A stretch of DNA of 64,000 bases, taken from Mycolicibacterium fluoranthenivorans (GTDB taxonomy: Bacteria; Actinomycetota; Actinomycetes; Mycobacteriales; Mycobacteriaceae). Positions 36,403 to 45,868 of this stretch are shown piece after piece. The stretch covers positions 2,232,001 to 2,296,000 of the forward strand of contig NZ_JAANOW010000001.1 in the NCBI RefSeq assembly GCF_011758805.1. Reading direction: 5' to 3'. Within the stretch, counting starts at the first letter, position 1; every line of letters starts with the position of its first letter. Under the pieces are notes generated by a model. That model did not search any database, was not told where the DNA came from, and was given only the letters and a program-made list of their open reading frames with translations. Both the position numbers and the translations under genes were made by a program.

Positions 36403-36424
36403 CAGCGGCCTCGCGGGGTCTAGT

Positions 36425-36447
36425 CCCGGTTCACGGTGTGAATCGGG
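36425..36447 (-). terminator. hairpin directly after the YciI gene
   Basis: A 10-bp stem with one G-T pair (CCCGGTTCAC with GTGAATCGGG) and a three-base loop, abutting the YciI stop at 36448. Likely terminator for that leftward gene. Confidence 0.6.
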
Positions 36448-36729
36448 TTATAGCCCCGGCGCCCGGAATCCGGCGTTGACACTGACCCGCTCATACCGTG
36501 CCACACCGGCCTGGGTGTACGGGTCGGCGGCGGCGAGGGCGTCGGCCTCTTCGGCGGACATATCGCCGGTGATGAGCACCGCACCCCGGGTCTGCGTGCG
36601 TCCGGCGAGCAGGATGCGGCCCGCGGCCACCTCCTCGGTCAGCCAGGCCAGGTGAGCCGGCCTGGTCGCATCGACGACGTCGTCGGGCTGCAGGTAGGTC
36701 AGGTTGAGCACATGAAAAAGTCCGGACAC
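36448..36729 (-). CDS. YciI-family protein
   Basis: A 93-residue dimeric alpha-beta-barrel-type protein: FHVLNLTYLQP, HLAWLTEEVAAGRILLAGRT, GAVLITGDMSAEEADALAAADPY. This is the YCII pattern with the conserved catalytic-like His (AHLAWL) and Asp (ADPY). YciI proteins are small putative hydrolases or dehydrochlorinases of unclear role. GTG 36729 is the start. It is divergent from the urea-carboxylase-type gene. Confidence 0.8.
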   Translation of the reverse strand: MSGLFHVLNLTYLQPDDVVDATRPAHLAWLTEEVAAGRILLAGRTQTRGAVLITGDMSAEEADALAAADPYTQAGVARYERVSVNAGFRAPGL

Positions 36730-36840
36730 GTCGTGAGGGTAACCGGCGTCATCGCCCAGTCACATCCGTTGCACGGCGTTAACGTGCCGCCGGGGATCGG
36801 TTACGCCGTCGCAACCATGGAGTCCGTCCCGCCCATCAAA

Positions 36841-36854
36841 CTGTCGATTGACAG
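36841..36854. promoter_or_regulatory. operator copy 1, CTGTC-GATT-GACAG
   Basis: Perfect 5-4-5 inverted repeat ending 26 bases before the GTG of the urea-carboxylase-type gene. The same repeat occurs twice more, at 41197 and 41292, next to the TetR gene and ABC operon. Flanks are A-rich (AAA before, AAA after). Confidence 0.75.
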
Positions 36855-36880
36855 AAATGATGCCGACTGGGGGGAGTCCG

Positions 36881-39800
36881 GTGAGCAGCGACGCCGGCAC
36901 GGTTCTGATTGCCAACCGGGGTGAGATTGCCGTCCGGTTGATCCGCGCCGCCCGCGCGCTGGATCTGCGGACCGTCGCGGTGTTCTCCGACGCCGATCGC
37001 GCGGCACCGCACGTGCGGATGGCGGATACGGCGGTCCGGCTGGGCCCGCCGGCTCCGTCGGAAAGCTACCTGCGGGTGGACGCGATCCTCGATGCCGCGC
37101 ACGCCACCGGCGCCGGGATGATCCACCCCGGCTACGGATTCCTTTCCGAGGACGCCGAATTCGCCGCCGCGGTGCAACATTGCGGGTTGGTGTTCGTCGG
37201 CCCGACACCCGAACAGCTGCGGGTGTTCGGGGCCAAGCACACCGCTCGGGCGGCCGCGGTGGCCGCGGGTGTCCCGGTATTCGCCGGGTCGGGACTGCTC
37301 GACGATGCCACCGCGGCGCTTGCCGCCGCTTCCGATATCGGCTACCCGGTGATGCTCAAGGCCACCGGTGGTGGCGGCGGTATCGGCATGCAGGTGTGCC
37401 GGGACCCGGCCGAACTGCGCGCCGCCTACGACGCGGTGTCGCGCCTGGCCGGGCGCAGCTTCGCCGCGGCCGGCGTGTTCGTCGAGCGGTACGTCGCCGA
37501 CGCCCGTCACGTCGAGGTGCAGATCTTCGGCGACGGGACCGGGCGGGTGGTGTCCCTCGGTGACCGGGACTGCTCCCTGCAGCGGCGCAACCAGAAGGTG
37601 ATCGAGGAGGCGCCGGCCCCGGGACTGCCCGACGAGCTACGGGCCCAATTGCATTCGTCGTCGCGGGCACTCGCCGCGGCGGTGTCCTATCGATCCGCCG
37701 GCACCGTGGAGTTCATCTACGACCCCCGCAGCAAGCAAGCATCCTTCCTGGAAGTCAACGCCCGCCTCCAGGTCGAACACCCCGTCACCGAGGCGGTCAC
37801 CGGAATCGACCTGGCCGCGTGGATGTTCCGGCTGGCCCGCGGTGAACGCGACCTGCTGGACGGTCAACCGGCCGCGATCCCGACGTCCGGCCACGCCGTC
37901 GAAGCCCGTATCTACGCCGAGGATCCCTCCCGGGAGTACCGCCCGAGCACCGGAACCCTCACCGCGGTGGCCTTTCCCGCCCAGGCCGGGATCAGGGTGG
38001 ACACCTGGGTGGAGCAGGGCACCGAGGTGTCGGCCTCCTACGATCCCTTGCTGGCGAAGGTGATCGGCACCGCGCCCGACCGCGCGGCGGCCCTCGACGC
38101 CCTCGACGCCGCCCTAGCCGACACCGTGCTGCACGGTATCGAGGTCAACATCGGCACCGTGCGTGCCGCGCTCGGGCACGACGACGTGCGGGCGGCCCGG
38201 CACACCACGGCAACACTGGCGGCCGTGGCGGATCCACGCCCGCGGATCACGGTCGAACGGCCGGGACTGCTCACCACCGTGCAGGACCTGCCCGGGCGGG
38301 TGGGGCGGTGGGATGTCGGCGTCCCACCCAGCGGTCCGATGGACGACTTGTCCTTCCGGCTCGGCAACCGAGCCCTCGGAAACCCCGACGGGGCACCCGG
38401 ATTGGAGTGCACCGCAACCGGTCCCGCGCTGCGCTTCACCCGGCCGACGACGGTGTGTGTCACCGGGGCGCACTGTCTGGTCACCATCGACGGGGTGCCG
38501 GCCCCGATGTGGGAACCCGTCGAGGTCCCGGCCGACGGGCTGCTCGACATCGGCGCGGCCGAGGTTGCGGGACTGCGCACCTACGTGCTGTTCGCCGGTG
38601 GGCTGGACATCCCGCACTACCTCGGCAGTGCGTCGACCTTCACCCTGGGGCGCTTCGGCGGCCACGGCGGACGTCAGCTCGTCACCGGTGACGTGGTGCG
38701 TGTCGTCCCGCCGGCCGGCGCCGTGCCGTCCGCGCCGGTGCCGGCCGAACTGCGTCCCGCGATGCCCTCGGACTGGGAACTCGCGGTCACCGAAGGTCCG
38801 CACGCGGCACCGGAGTTCTTCACCCGCACCGATATCGACACCCTCTACTCGGCCCGCTACCGGGTGCATTTCAATTCCGCCCGGACCGGCGTGCGCCTGG
38901 AAGGGCCCACCCCGCAGTGGGCGCGCGGCGACGGCGGCGAGGCCGGGCTGCACCCGTCGAACATCCATGACACCGCCTACTCGGTCGGTGCACTGGATTT
39001 CACCGGTGACACCCCGATCCTGCTCGGCCCCGACGGTCCCAGCCTGGGCGGCTTTGTCTGCCCGGTGACGGTGATCGCGGCGCAGCGCTGGAAACTCGGG
39101 CAGCTGCGCCCGGGGGATACCGTGCGATTCGTGCCGATCCGGGCCCAAGATGCACCGTCGCGCACCGATATCGGCGTCAACCGCGGCGCCACCGGTCCGG
39201 TGGCCCGCACCGGTGGCGACCGTGACGACGGCATCCTTGACCGCCGTGCCCCGGGTGACGCGCCGGCAGTGGTGTACCGGCGCAGCGGCGATGACAACGT
39301 GCTCGTCGAGTACGGCGAGATGGTGCTCGATCTGGGCCTGCGGGCCCGTGTGCACGCCCTGCACGGGCGACTGGCAGACGCGGTGCGCGACGGATCGGTC
39401 ACCGGAATCGTCGACCTGACCCCGGGAATCCGTTCCCTGCAGGTGCATGTCGATCCGGACATCCTGCCCGTCACCCGGCTGCTCGGGCTGCTGCGCGAGC
39501 TCGAGGACGACCTGCCCGCCCTGTCTGATCTGGTGGTGCCCAGCCGCTCGGTGCGGCTGCCGCTGAGCTGGGACGACCCCGCGACCCGCGAGGCGATCGA
39601 ACGCTATACCTCCGGGGTGCGCGATGACGCGCCGTGGTGCCCGTCGAATATCGAGTTCATCCGCCGGGTCAACGGTCTGGCGTCCCAGGCCGAGGTGATG
39701 GACATCGTGTTCGCCGCCGAGTACCTCACCCTCGGCCTCGGTGACGTGTATCTCGGTGCGCCGGTGGCCACTCCGCTGGACCCGCGGCACCGGTTGGTGA

Positions 39801-40489
39801 CCACCAAATACAATCCGGCCCGCACCTGGACGGCGGAGAACTCCGTGGGCATCGGCGGGGCCTACCTGTGCATCTACGGGATGGAGGGGCCGGGCGGCTA
39901 TCAGTTCGTCGGCCGGACCACGCAGGTCTGGCGCCGCTATCCGCGTGATGCCGATGAAAATCCCTGGCTTCTCAGGTTTTTCGATCGCATCTCGTGGTAC
40001 CCCGTCAGCCCGGACGAACTGCTGGATCTACGGGCCGATATCGCCGCGGGCCGCGGCACCGTCGACATCACACCGGGCACCTTCTCGCTGGCCGAGCATG
40101 AACGCTTCCTCGCCGAACACGCCGAGGACATCCAGCGGTTCCAGTCGGTGCAGACTGCGGCGTTCGCCGCCGAACGCGCCGCGTGGGCCGCGGCAGGCGA
40201 ATTCGACCGGGCCGAGCGCGCCCAGTCGCGGGCCACGACGACCGCCGAGGACCTGGTGCTCGACGATGCGGCGCACCGGGTGGACGCACCGTTCTCCTCC
40301 AGTGTCTGGAAGGTCGATGTGGCGGTGGGGGAACGCGTCGTCGCGGGCCAGGCGCTGGTGGCGTTGGAGGCGATGAAGATGGAGACCGTGCTGACCGCAC
40401 CGTCCGACGGGGTCGTCACTCATGTGTTGGTGGAGGCGGGCCATCAGGTGGAACCCGGGACACCGCTGGTGGTGGTCGGTCAGCTCTGA
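36881..40489 (+). CDS. uca: biotin-dependent urea carboxylase-type enzyme
   Basis: A 1202-residue single-chain carboxylase. Order: biotin carboxylase (VLIANRGEIAVRLIRAA; KATGGGGGIGM ATP loop; FLEVNARLQVEHPVTE), then an AHS2/KipA-like domain (VERPGLLTTVQDLPGRVG), an AHS1/KipI-like domain (VYRRSGDDNVLVEYGEMVLD), and a C-terminal biotin carrier with EAMKMET, biotinyl Lys near 1166. This is the urea carboxylase layout (urea + HCO3- + ATP to allophanate); guanidine carboxylase has the same build. GTG 36881 follows GGGGGGAG. No allophanate hydrolase is in the window. An operator repeat lies just upstream. Confidence 0.85.
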   Translation: MSSDAGTVLIANRGEIAVRLIRAARALDLRTVAVFSDADRAAPHVRMADTAVRLGPPAPSESYLRVDAILDAAHATGAGMIHPGYGFLSEDAEFAAAVQHCGLVFVGPTPEQLRVFGAKHTARAAAVAAGVPVFAGSGLLDDATAALAAASDIGYPVMLKATGGGGGIGMQVCRDPAELRAAYDAVSRLAGRSFAAAGVFVERYVADARHVEVQIFGDGTGRVVSLGDRDCSLQRRNQKVIEEAPAPGLPDELRAQLHSSSRALAAAVSYRSAGTVEFIYDPRSKQASFLEVNARLQVEHPVTEAVTGIDLAAWMFRLARGERDLLDGQPAAIPTSGHAVEARIYAEDPSREYRPSTGTLTAVAFPAQAGIRVDTWVEQGTEVSASYDPLLAKVIGTAPDRAAALDALDAALADTVLHGIEVNIGTVRAALGHDDVRAARHTTATLAAVADPRPRITVERPGLLTTVQDLPGRVGRWDVGVPPSGPMDDLSFRLGNRALGNPDGAPGLECTATGPALRFTRPTTVCVTGAHCLVTIDGVPAPMWEPVEVPADGLLDIGAAEVAGLRTYVLFAGGLDIPHYLGSASTFTLGRFGGHGGRQLVTGDVVRVVPPAGAVPSAPVPAELRPAMPSDWELAVTEGPHAAPEFFTRTDIDTLYSARYRVHFNSARTGVRLEGPTPQWARGDGGEAGLHPSNIHDTAYSVGALDFTGDTPILLGPDGPSLGGFVCPVTVIAAQRWKLGQLRPGDTVRFVPIRAQDAPSRTDIGVNRGATGPVARTGGDRDDGILDRRAPGDAPAVVYRRSGDDNVLVEYGEMVLDLGLRARVHALHGRLADAVRDGSVTGIVDLTPGIRSLQVHVDPDILPVTRLLGLLRELEDDLPALSDLVVPSRSVRLPLSWDDPATREAIERYTSGVRDDAPWCPSNIEFIRRVNGLASQAEVMDIVFAAEYLTLGLGDVYLGAPVATPLDPRHRLVTTKYNPARTWTAENSVGIGGAYLCIYGMEGPGGYQFVGRTTQVWRRYPRDADENPWLLRFFDRISWYPVSPDELLDLRADIAAGRGTVDITPGTFSLAEHERFLAEHAEDIQRFQSVQTAAFAAERAAWAAAGEFDRAERAQSRATTTAEDLVLDDAAHRVDAPFSSSVWKVDVAVGERVVAGQALVALEAMKMETVLTAPSDGVVTHVLVEAGHQVEPGTPLVVVGQL

Positions 40490-41166
40490 GCGTGGCGTTC
40501 GATCAGCTGCCGGCTGCGGTCCCGTAGCTCGGGTGCCGTCGCATCGCCGAGCACCCGCAGGCATGCGTCGGCCACGTGTACCGGCAGCTCGGAGCGCTCC
40601 GGGCCGTGCGGCACCGACCACATGTTGACCAGTGACTCGACCAGCCGGAACGGCAGATCGGCGGCGGCGGGGTGGACCCCGGTGCGGTCCAACACGGCCC
40701 GGCTCAGTGCCAGGTAGTGCAGCCGGAGGCGTTCCCGGTCCGACCAGAACGGCTCCAGGCGAGCATCACGCAATTCGGGAAGCAGGTACAGCGCGCCCAG
40801 ATTCCAACTCCCACTGAGTAGTTGATCGCCGTCGAATGCCGCGAGCGCGTGCAGGTGCTCGGCTGCGGTCAACGCGGGAGTGGCGCCCAGCAGGGTCGGG
40901 ATGAACGACAGTGTCGGTGTGACGGTCTGGCTCAGCAGAGCACACAGGATGTCGTCCTTGGTCTTGAAATAGTGATACAGCGAGGCCTGCCGGATGCCGA
41001 CCGACTCGGCGATACTGCGTGTGGATGTGCCCGCGTAGCCCGTTGTGGTGAACAGTTCGCTTGCCGCATCCAGGATTTCGTCGCGGGCCGTCATACCGGG
41101 GCGCCGCTGCGTCTGCAGTCGGGGCCGGCCTGCGCGGGTGAGCGGCATGGTCCCATCGTGACCCAT
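40480..41166 (-). CDS. TetR/AcrR-family regulator of the urea/ureide block
   Basis: A 228-residue regulator. HTH: ARDEILDAASELFTTTGY, then TRSIAESVGIRQASLYHYFK at about 49-68. The C-terminal helical domain includes WNLGALYLLPELRDARLEPF. It is divergent from the ABC operon and convergent with the carboxylase gene, whose end it overlaps by 10 bases. Two CTGTC-N4-GACAG repeats lie in the divergent promoter and a third before the carboxylase. I infer that it binds these and controls itself and both units. ATG 41148 is a possible alternative start. Confidence 0.83.
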   Translation of the reverse strand: MGHDGTMPLTRAGRPRLQTQRRPGMTARDEILDAASELFTTTGYAGTSTRSIAESVGIRQASLYHYFKTKDDILCALLSQTVTPTLSFIPTLLGATPALTAAEHLHALAAFDGDQLLSGSWNLGALYLLPELRDARLEPFWSDRERLRLHYLALSRAVLDRTGVHPAAADLPFRLVESLVNMWSVPHGPERSELPVHVADACLRVLGDATAPELRDRSRQLIERHAQS

Positions 41167-41196
41167 GGCCTACCCGATCGGTACGCACGAGCGTAT

Positions 41197-41210
41197 CTGT
41201 CACACGACAG
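41197..41210. promoter_or_regulatory. operator copy 2, CTGTC-ACAC-GACAG
   Basis: Perfect inverted repeat 31 bases upstream of the TetR start codon, in the divergent promoter. Suited to autoregulation. Confidence 0.75.
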
Positions 41211-41291
41211 AAACGCGCGATACGCCTCGGTTACCTACGGCCCCGAATTGGTTACGCCAGCGACACCCACCGAGCCTGCTTGCCGTGAAAA

Positions 41292-41305
41292 CTGTCAACT
41301 GACAG
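41292..41305. promoter_or_regulatory. operator copy 3, CTGTC-AACT-GACAG
   Basis: Perfect inverted repeat ending 38 bases before the start of the ABC ATPase gene. Flanked by AAA on the left like copy 1. Suited to control of the transporter-ureide operon. Confidence 0.75.
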
Positions 41306-41343
41306 GCCAGCCATGGCACCGCGAACTACCCGGGAGAGCGCTC

Positions 41344-43320
41344 ATGGGCATCGTCGGTTCCGCGGTCGACGTGGAGCAGGTGCACTCCGCGGCGCCGCCG
41401 AACGCTGATCCCGTCGCCGCCATCGGCGACCTGCATGTCACCTTCCGCCGCAACGGCACCGATGTGCACGCCCTGCGCGGGGTCAGCCTGGCCGTGGCCC
41501 CCGGCGAGATCCTCGGACTGGTCGGCGAATCCGGCTCGGGGAAGAGCGTGCTGGGTTTCGGTCTGCTCGGGCTGCTGCCCCGTCAGGCCCGCATCGACGG
41601 CACCATCTCGGTGGCCGGCTCGGACATGGTGCACGGCGACGCCAAGATGCTGCGCAAGGTGCGCCGGCTCGACCTCGGCGCAGTGTTCCAGGACCCGATG
41701 ACCTCGCTGAACCCCACCATGCGGATCGGCAAGCAGGTCGCGGAGGCCGCGGGCAGCGAAGAGGAAGCGCTGCGCCTGCTGACGGCGGTGGGCATCCCGG
41801 AGCCGGCCCGGCGGATACGTTCCTATCCGCATGAGCTGTCCGGCGGCCTGCGCCAGCGGGTGATGATCGCCATCGCCATCGCGGGTGACCCCGAGCTCAT
41901 CATCGCCGACGAGCCCACCACCGCGCTCGATGTCACGGTGCAGGCTCAGGTGCTGACGCTGCTGCAGGGACTGCGCGACGAGATCGGCTGCAGCATCGTC
42001 TTCATCACCCACGACCTCGGCGTGGCCGCGCAGATCTCGGACCGCATCGCGGTGCTCTACGCGGGCCGCATCGCCGAGATCGGGCCGACCGCCGAGGTGC
42101 TGCAGGCGCCCGCCCATCCCTACACGCGTGGCCTGCTGCGTTCCCGGCTGACGCTGCAGACCGCGCGGGGCCGGCGCCTGGCCGCGCTTCCGGGCTCGGT
42201 GCCGAGCCCTCTGGTGCCGCTGCCGGGATGCGCGTTCGCGCCCCGCTGCGAACTCACCACCGACGACTGCACGAAAACACCCCCGGATCCGATCTCGGTG
42301 GCTCCCGGGCGGGTCAGCGCCTGCCTGCTGCCGCCGGAGCGGCAGGCGGTGTCCGAGGCCGCCCCGGACGGCGGACCCTTTGCCGAACAAGCGGTTTCGC
42401 CGCCGGATGCCGACCCGCCCGCGGCGATCGAACTGGCCGATGTCCTCAAGACCTTCGCGGTCGCCCGCCGTGGCAAGCTGCAGGCGCTGCGCGGGGTCAC
42501 GCTGCGGGTGGGGCACGGCGAATCGGTGGCACTGGTCGGGGAGAGCGGCTCGGGCAAGTCCACCCTGCTGCGCGTGATCGCCGGTCTGGAGAAGGCCACC
42601 TCCGGCACGGTGAAACTCGCCGGCGAGCAACGACCGCAGATGGTCTTCCAGGACGCGGGCGCGTCGCTGACCCCGTGGCTGTCGGTCGGTGAACTCATCG
42701 CCGAGCGCCTGCGTGGCACGAAGATGTCCCGGGCGCAGCGGCGCGAGGCCGTCATCGAGGTGCTCGAACGGGTCGGGCTGCCCGCCGAGGTGGCCAAATC
42801 ACGAGCCGGTCAGCTCTCCGGCGGTCAGCGGCAACGGGTTTCGCTGGCCCGGGCCACCGTCGTGCCCCCTCCGGTGCTGCTGTGCGATGAGCCCACCAGC
42901 GCCCTGGACGTCTCGCTGGCCGCCTCGGTGCTCAACCTGATCGGCGACCTTCGCCGCAAGCTGGACATGTCCGTGGTGTTCGTGACGCACGACCTGTCGG
43001 TGGCCCGGGTGGTCGCCGACCGCATCGCGGTGATGTACCTCGGCCGGATCGTCGAAATCGGCCCCGCCGAGCAGGTCATCGGCGATCCAGCCCATCCCTA
43101 CACCCGGGCGCTGGTCGACTCCATTCCCGACCTCGGCCGCGAATCACGCGTGCTGGCAGGCGAACCCGCCAGCCCGCTGTCACCACCGACCGGGTGCGCG
43201 TTCCACCCGCGGTGCCCCATCTCCGTCGACGCCTGCAACGGTGACGAGCTCGATGTCCGCCTGGAAGGCTTCCCCGGCGATCCGCACCAAGTCGCCTGTA
43301 TCGAACGGAAAGCGGTCTGA
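41344..43320 (+). CDS. fused double ATP-binding protein of a dipeptide/oligopeptide-type ABC transporter
   Basis: A 658-residue fusion of two DppD/DppF-like ATPases. First half: Walker A GESGSGKS (61-68), Q-loop [11 protein letters not shown], signature LSGGLRQRV, Walker B LIIADEPT, and the C-terminal Cys-rich oligopeptide extension [15 protein letters not shown]. Second half: Walker [10 protein letters not shown] near 399, signature [20 protein letters not shown] and [15 protein letters not shown]. Both halves look active. It powers the permeases encoded next. ATG 41344 follows GGGAGAG. First gene of the operon, 38 bases after an operator repeat. Confidence 0.88.
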   Translation: MGIVGSAVDVEQVHSAAPPNADPVAAIGDLHVTFRRNGTDVHALRGVSLAVAPGEILGLVGESGSGKSVLGFGLLGLLPRQARIDGTISVAGSDMVHGDAKMLRKVRRLDLGAVFQDPMTSLNPTMRIGKQVAEAAGSEEEALRLLTAVGIPEPARRIRSYPHELSGGLRQRVMIAIAIAGDPELIIADEPTTALDVTVQAQVLTLLQGLRDEIGCSIVFITHDLGVAAQISDRIAVLYAGRIAEIGPTAEVLQAPAHPYTRGLLRSRLTLQTARGRRLAALPGSVPSPLVPLPGCAFAPRCELTTDDCTKTPPDPISVAPGRVSACLLPPERQAVSEAAPDGGPFAEQAVSPPDADPPAAIELADVLKTFAVARRGKLQALRGVTLRVGHGESVALVGESGSGKSTLLRVIAGLEKATSGTVKLAGEQRPQMVFQDAGASLTPWLSVGELIAERLRGTKMSRAQRREAVIEVLERVGLPAEVAKSRAGQLSGGQRQRVSLARATVVPPPVLLCDEPTSALDVSLAASVLNLIGDLRRKLDMSVVFVTHDLSVARVVADRIAVMYLGRIVEIGPAEQVIGDPAHPYTRALVDSIPDLGRESRVLAGEPASPLSPPTGCAFHPRCPISVDACNGDELDVRLEGFPGDPHQVACIERKAV

Positions 43321-44189
43321 TGGCTATCGCGATCTCGGCTCCCGGCCTGGTCCGCGGTGGCACGCGCTGGCGGCCGTCCCTGCCGCAATCCCGGTCGGCG
43401 ATCGTCAACTGGACCGGATTCGCCCTGGTGATCGCGGTGACCCTGGTGGTCATCGCGGTACCCCTGATCGCGCCGCACGACCCGCTGACCCCGGTCGGGC
43501 TACCCCTGCAGGCGCCCGGCAAGAACGGGTTCCTGCTCGGCACCGACAGCGTCGGCCGCGACATCTTCTCCCGGGTGCTCTACGGCGCCCGCTCGAGCTG
43601 GTTCGCTGCACTGGCGGTGGTGGCGCTGGGGCTGTTCATCGGCGGGCTGGTCGGCCTCATCGCCGGTGCCACCGGTGGCTGGGTGGACGCCACACTGATG
43701 CGCATCACCGACGGATTCCTGTCGCTGCCCGCACCCGTGCTGGCGATCGCGGTGGTGGCCGCACTCGGACCGGGTTTCCTGCACACGCTGATCGCGGTGT
43801 CCATCGTGTGGTGGCCGTTCTACGCCAGGCTGGTCCGCGGGGAGGTCGCTCGACTGGCCGCCCGGCCGCATGTGGAAGCGGCGAGACTGGCCGGTGTCAG
43901 CAGATTTCGGCTCGCCGGCCGGCACCTGCTGCCGGGTGCGGTGCCGAACGCGCTGGTCGCCGCCAGCCTCGATATCGGCACCCTGATCCTCACCCTGGCC
44001 GCGCTGTCCTTCCTCGGACTGGGCCAGGCGGCGCCGGCGCCCGAACTGGGTGCCGACTCGGCCCGCAACCTCAGCTACTTCCTGCAGCAGTGGTGGATTC
44101 CGGTGATGCCGGGTCTCGGTGTCCTGGTGCTGGCGCTGGTCGCCAACATCTCCGGTGACTGTCTGCGCAACCTGATGAAGACGAGTTGA
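43320..44189 (+). CDS. ABC transporter permease (DppC-like)
   Basis: A 289-residue inner-membrane protein with six or so helices. It has the DppC/OppC start PHDPLTPVGLPLQAPGKNG, the LGTDSVGRDIFSRVLYGARSS motif, and the EAA-loop ARLVRGEVARLAARPHVEAARLAGVS. Its start overlaps the ATPase stop (TGATG). It pairs with the next permease to form the translocation pore. Confidence 0.9.
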   Translation: MAIAISAPGLVRGGTRWRPSLPQSRSAIVNWTGFALVIAVTLVVIAVPLIAPHDPLTPVGLPLQAPGKNGFLLGTDSVGRDIFSRVLYGARSSWFAALAVVALGLFIGGLVGLIAGATGGWVDATLMRITDGFLSLPAPVLAIAVVAALGPGFLHTLIAVSIVWWPFYARLVRGEVARLAARPHVEAARLAGVSRFRLAGRHLLPGAVPNALVAASLDIGTLILTLAALSFLGLGQAAPAPELGADSARNLSYFLQQWWIPVMPGLGVLVLALVANISGDCLRNLMKTS

Positions 44190-44191
44190 CC

Positions 44192-45196
44192 ATGAAGACC
44201 TTCATAGCCTCCCGGCTCGGTGCCATGGCCGCGATCCTGGTCGCCCTCACCGCGGTGCTGTTCGTGCTGCAGAACATCTCCCCGCTGGATCCGGTCAAGG
44301 CGCAGCTCGGGGCACAGGCCTCGGCCCAGGCCGTGGCGGCCCGTCGCGAAGCCCTGGGGCTGAACGACCCTGTGCTGGTGCAGTTCTGGCACTACCTGTC
44401 CGGCGCGGTGACCGGCGATCTGGGCACCTCCTACCGCACCCGGCACGCGGTGATGTCCGATCTCGGCTCGTTCTTCCCCGCCACCTTGGAACTGGCATTG
44501 AGCGGTTTGGTGATCGCGATCCTGCTCGCGGTGCTGCTGGCGTTCAGCACCACCTTGAAATGGCGGGGTGCGGGGGTGCTGCGGGCGGTGTTGTTCACCG
44601 GGTCGTCGGCCCCGATGTTCCTGCTCGGCATCGTCGGGCTGATCGTCTTCTACCAGACCTTCGGCTGGGTGCCCGCCAACGGCCGTATCGCGGTACCGAA
44701 TCCACCCGACGGGCCCACCGGGCTGCTCACGGTGGACGGTCTGCTGCACGCCCGGTTCGACGTGGTGGCCGACGCCGTACACCACCTCATCCTGCCTGCG
44801 CTGGTCATCGCGATCGGCCCGGCCGTCGCGATCGGGCGGGTGTTGCGCAGCAGCCTGATGACCGATATCGACAGCGACTACGCCCGCACGGCCCGGGCCA
44901 AAGGCCTCTCCGAGGGCCGGATCATGGCCAAGCACGTGTTGCGCAACTCCGTGGGCGCGGCGCTGTCCATGACGGGATTGCAGGTCGGCCTGATGTTCTC
45001 CGGTGTGCTCGTGGTGGAGCAGGTGTTCGGTTGGCCCGGCATCGGTCAGTACATCGCCCAGAGCATCCCCGTCGCGGACTTCCCGGCGATCGCCGGAGTC
45101 ACCCTGATGCTCGGTGCCCTCTACGTCTTCATCAACACGGCCGTGGACCTGCTCCAGGCCGCCGCAGATCCCCGTATCGCAGTCACAGGAGGTTAG
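44192..45196 (+). CDS. ABC transporter permease (DppB-like)
   Basis: A 334-residue DppB/OppB-type permease. The N-terminal helix is followed by DPVKAQLGAQASAQAVAARR and GDLGTSYRT, and the EAA-loop is DSDYARTARAKGLSEGRIMAKHVLRNS. ATG 44192 is two bases after the previous stop; a TTG two codons earlier is unlikely. Third gene of the operon. Confidence 0.9.
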   Translation: MKTFIASRLGAMAAILVALTAVLFVLQNISPLDPVKAQLGAQASAQAVAARREALGLNDPVLVQFWHYLSGAVTGDLGTSYRTRHAVMSDLGSFFPATLELALSGLVIAILLAVLLAFSTTLKWRGAGVLRAVLFTGSSAPMFLLGIVGLIVFYQTFGWVPANGRIAVPNPPDGPTGLLTVDGLLHARFDVVADAVHHLILPALVIAIGPAVAIGRVLRSSLMTDIDSDYARTARAKGLSEGRIMAKHVLRNSVGAALSMTGLQVGLMFSGVLVVEQVFGWPGIGQYIAQSIPVADFPAIAGVTLMLGALYVFINTAVDLLQAAADPRIAVTGG

Positions 45197-45868
45197 GTGC
45201 CGAAACAACCACTCATCGTGGGAAATCCCGTGCTTGTCGTGGTCGACATGCAGGAGTCCGGCGATATGCCCGTCGAAGAGGTGGGCATCCCGCACATGGC
45301 CGGATACGCCGACCGGATCGGCCGGGCGCGGCAACTGATCGACGCGGCACGGGCGGCCGACATCCCGATCGTGTTCTTCCAGGAAGTGCACCGTGCCAAC
45401 GGGATCGACTTCGGCCGCGAACTCGACGGTGTCGAGGGTCCGCACTGTATCGACGGCCGGCCCGGCACTCCGCTGCATCCCGAACTGCTGCCCGATCTCG
45501 ACGGGCCCAACCGTGAGTTCCACATCGTGAAACGGCGCTACTCGGGTTTCATCGGCACCGAATTCGAGATCGTGCTGTCCGGTCTGAAGGCCGACACGTT
45601 GATCCTGATCGGCGGGCTCACCGACGTGTGCGTGCACTACACCTTCGCCGATGCGCACCAACGCGACTTCTACGTGCGCGTCGTCGAGGACTGTGTCGGT
45701 GGCTCCTCGGAGTACCGGCACGACGCGGCGCTGGATGCCATGGAGTACCTGCAGACCGGTGCGGTACGCACCACCGCGGAAATCCTCGACGCGTTTGCCG
45801 GATGTCGCCGCCAGAGCGGCTCCGGCGCTTCCCTGACCACCCCGGTACTCGAAGGAGCCGCACGATGA
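45197..45868 (+). CDS. isochorismatase-family cysteine hydrolase
   Basis: A 223-residue amidohydrolase. The catalytic triad is D17 (VVVDMQE), K112 (HIVKRRYSGF) and C145 (GGLTDVCVHYTF), as in N-carbamoylsarcosine, biuret and ureidoacrylate amidohydrolases, which cleave carbamoyl or amide C-N bonds. In this cluster a ureido or carbamoyl compound is the natural guess for substrate, but it is not proven. GTG 45197 follows AGGAGG; its stop overlaps the next start (ATGA). Confidence 0.82.
   Translation: MPKQPLIVGNPVLVVVDMQESGDMPVEEVGIPHMAGYADRIGRARQLIDAARAADIPIVFFQEVHRANGIDFGRELDGVEGPHCIDGRPGTPLHPELLPDLDGPNREFHIVKRRYSGFIGTEFEIVLSGLKADTLILIGGLTDVCVHYTFADAHQRDFYVRVVEDCVGGSSEYRHDAALDAMEYLQTGAVRTTAEILDAFAGCRRQSGSGASLTTPVLEGAAR

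Noticed and set aside
36730..36880. Guanidine (ykkC) riboswitch before the carboxylase gene
   Set aside because: I could not find the conserved ACGR-type elements; the inverted repeat operator accounts for regulation more simply.
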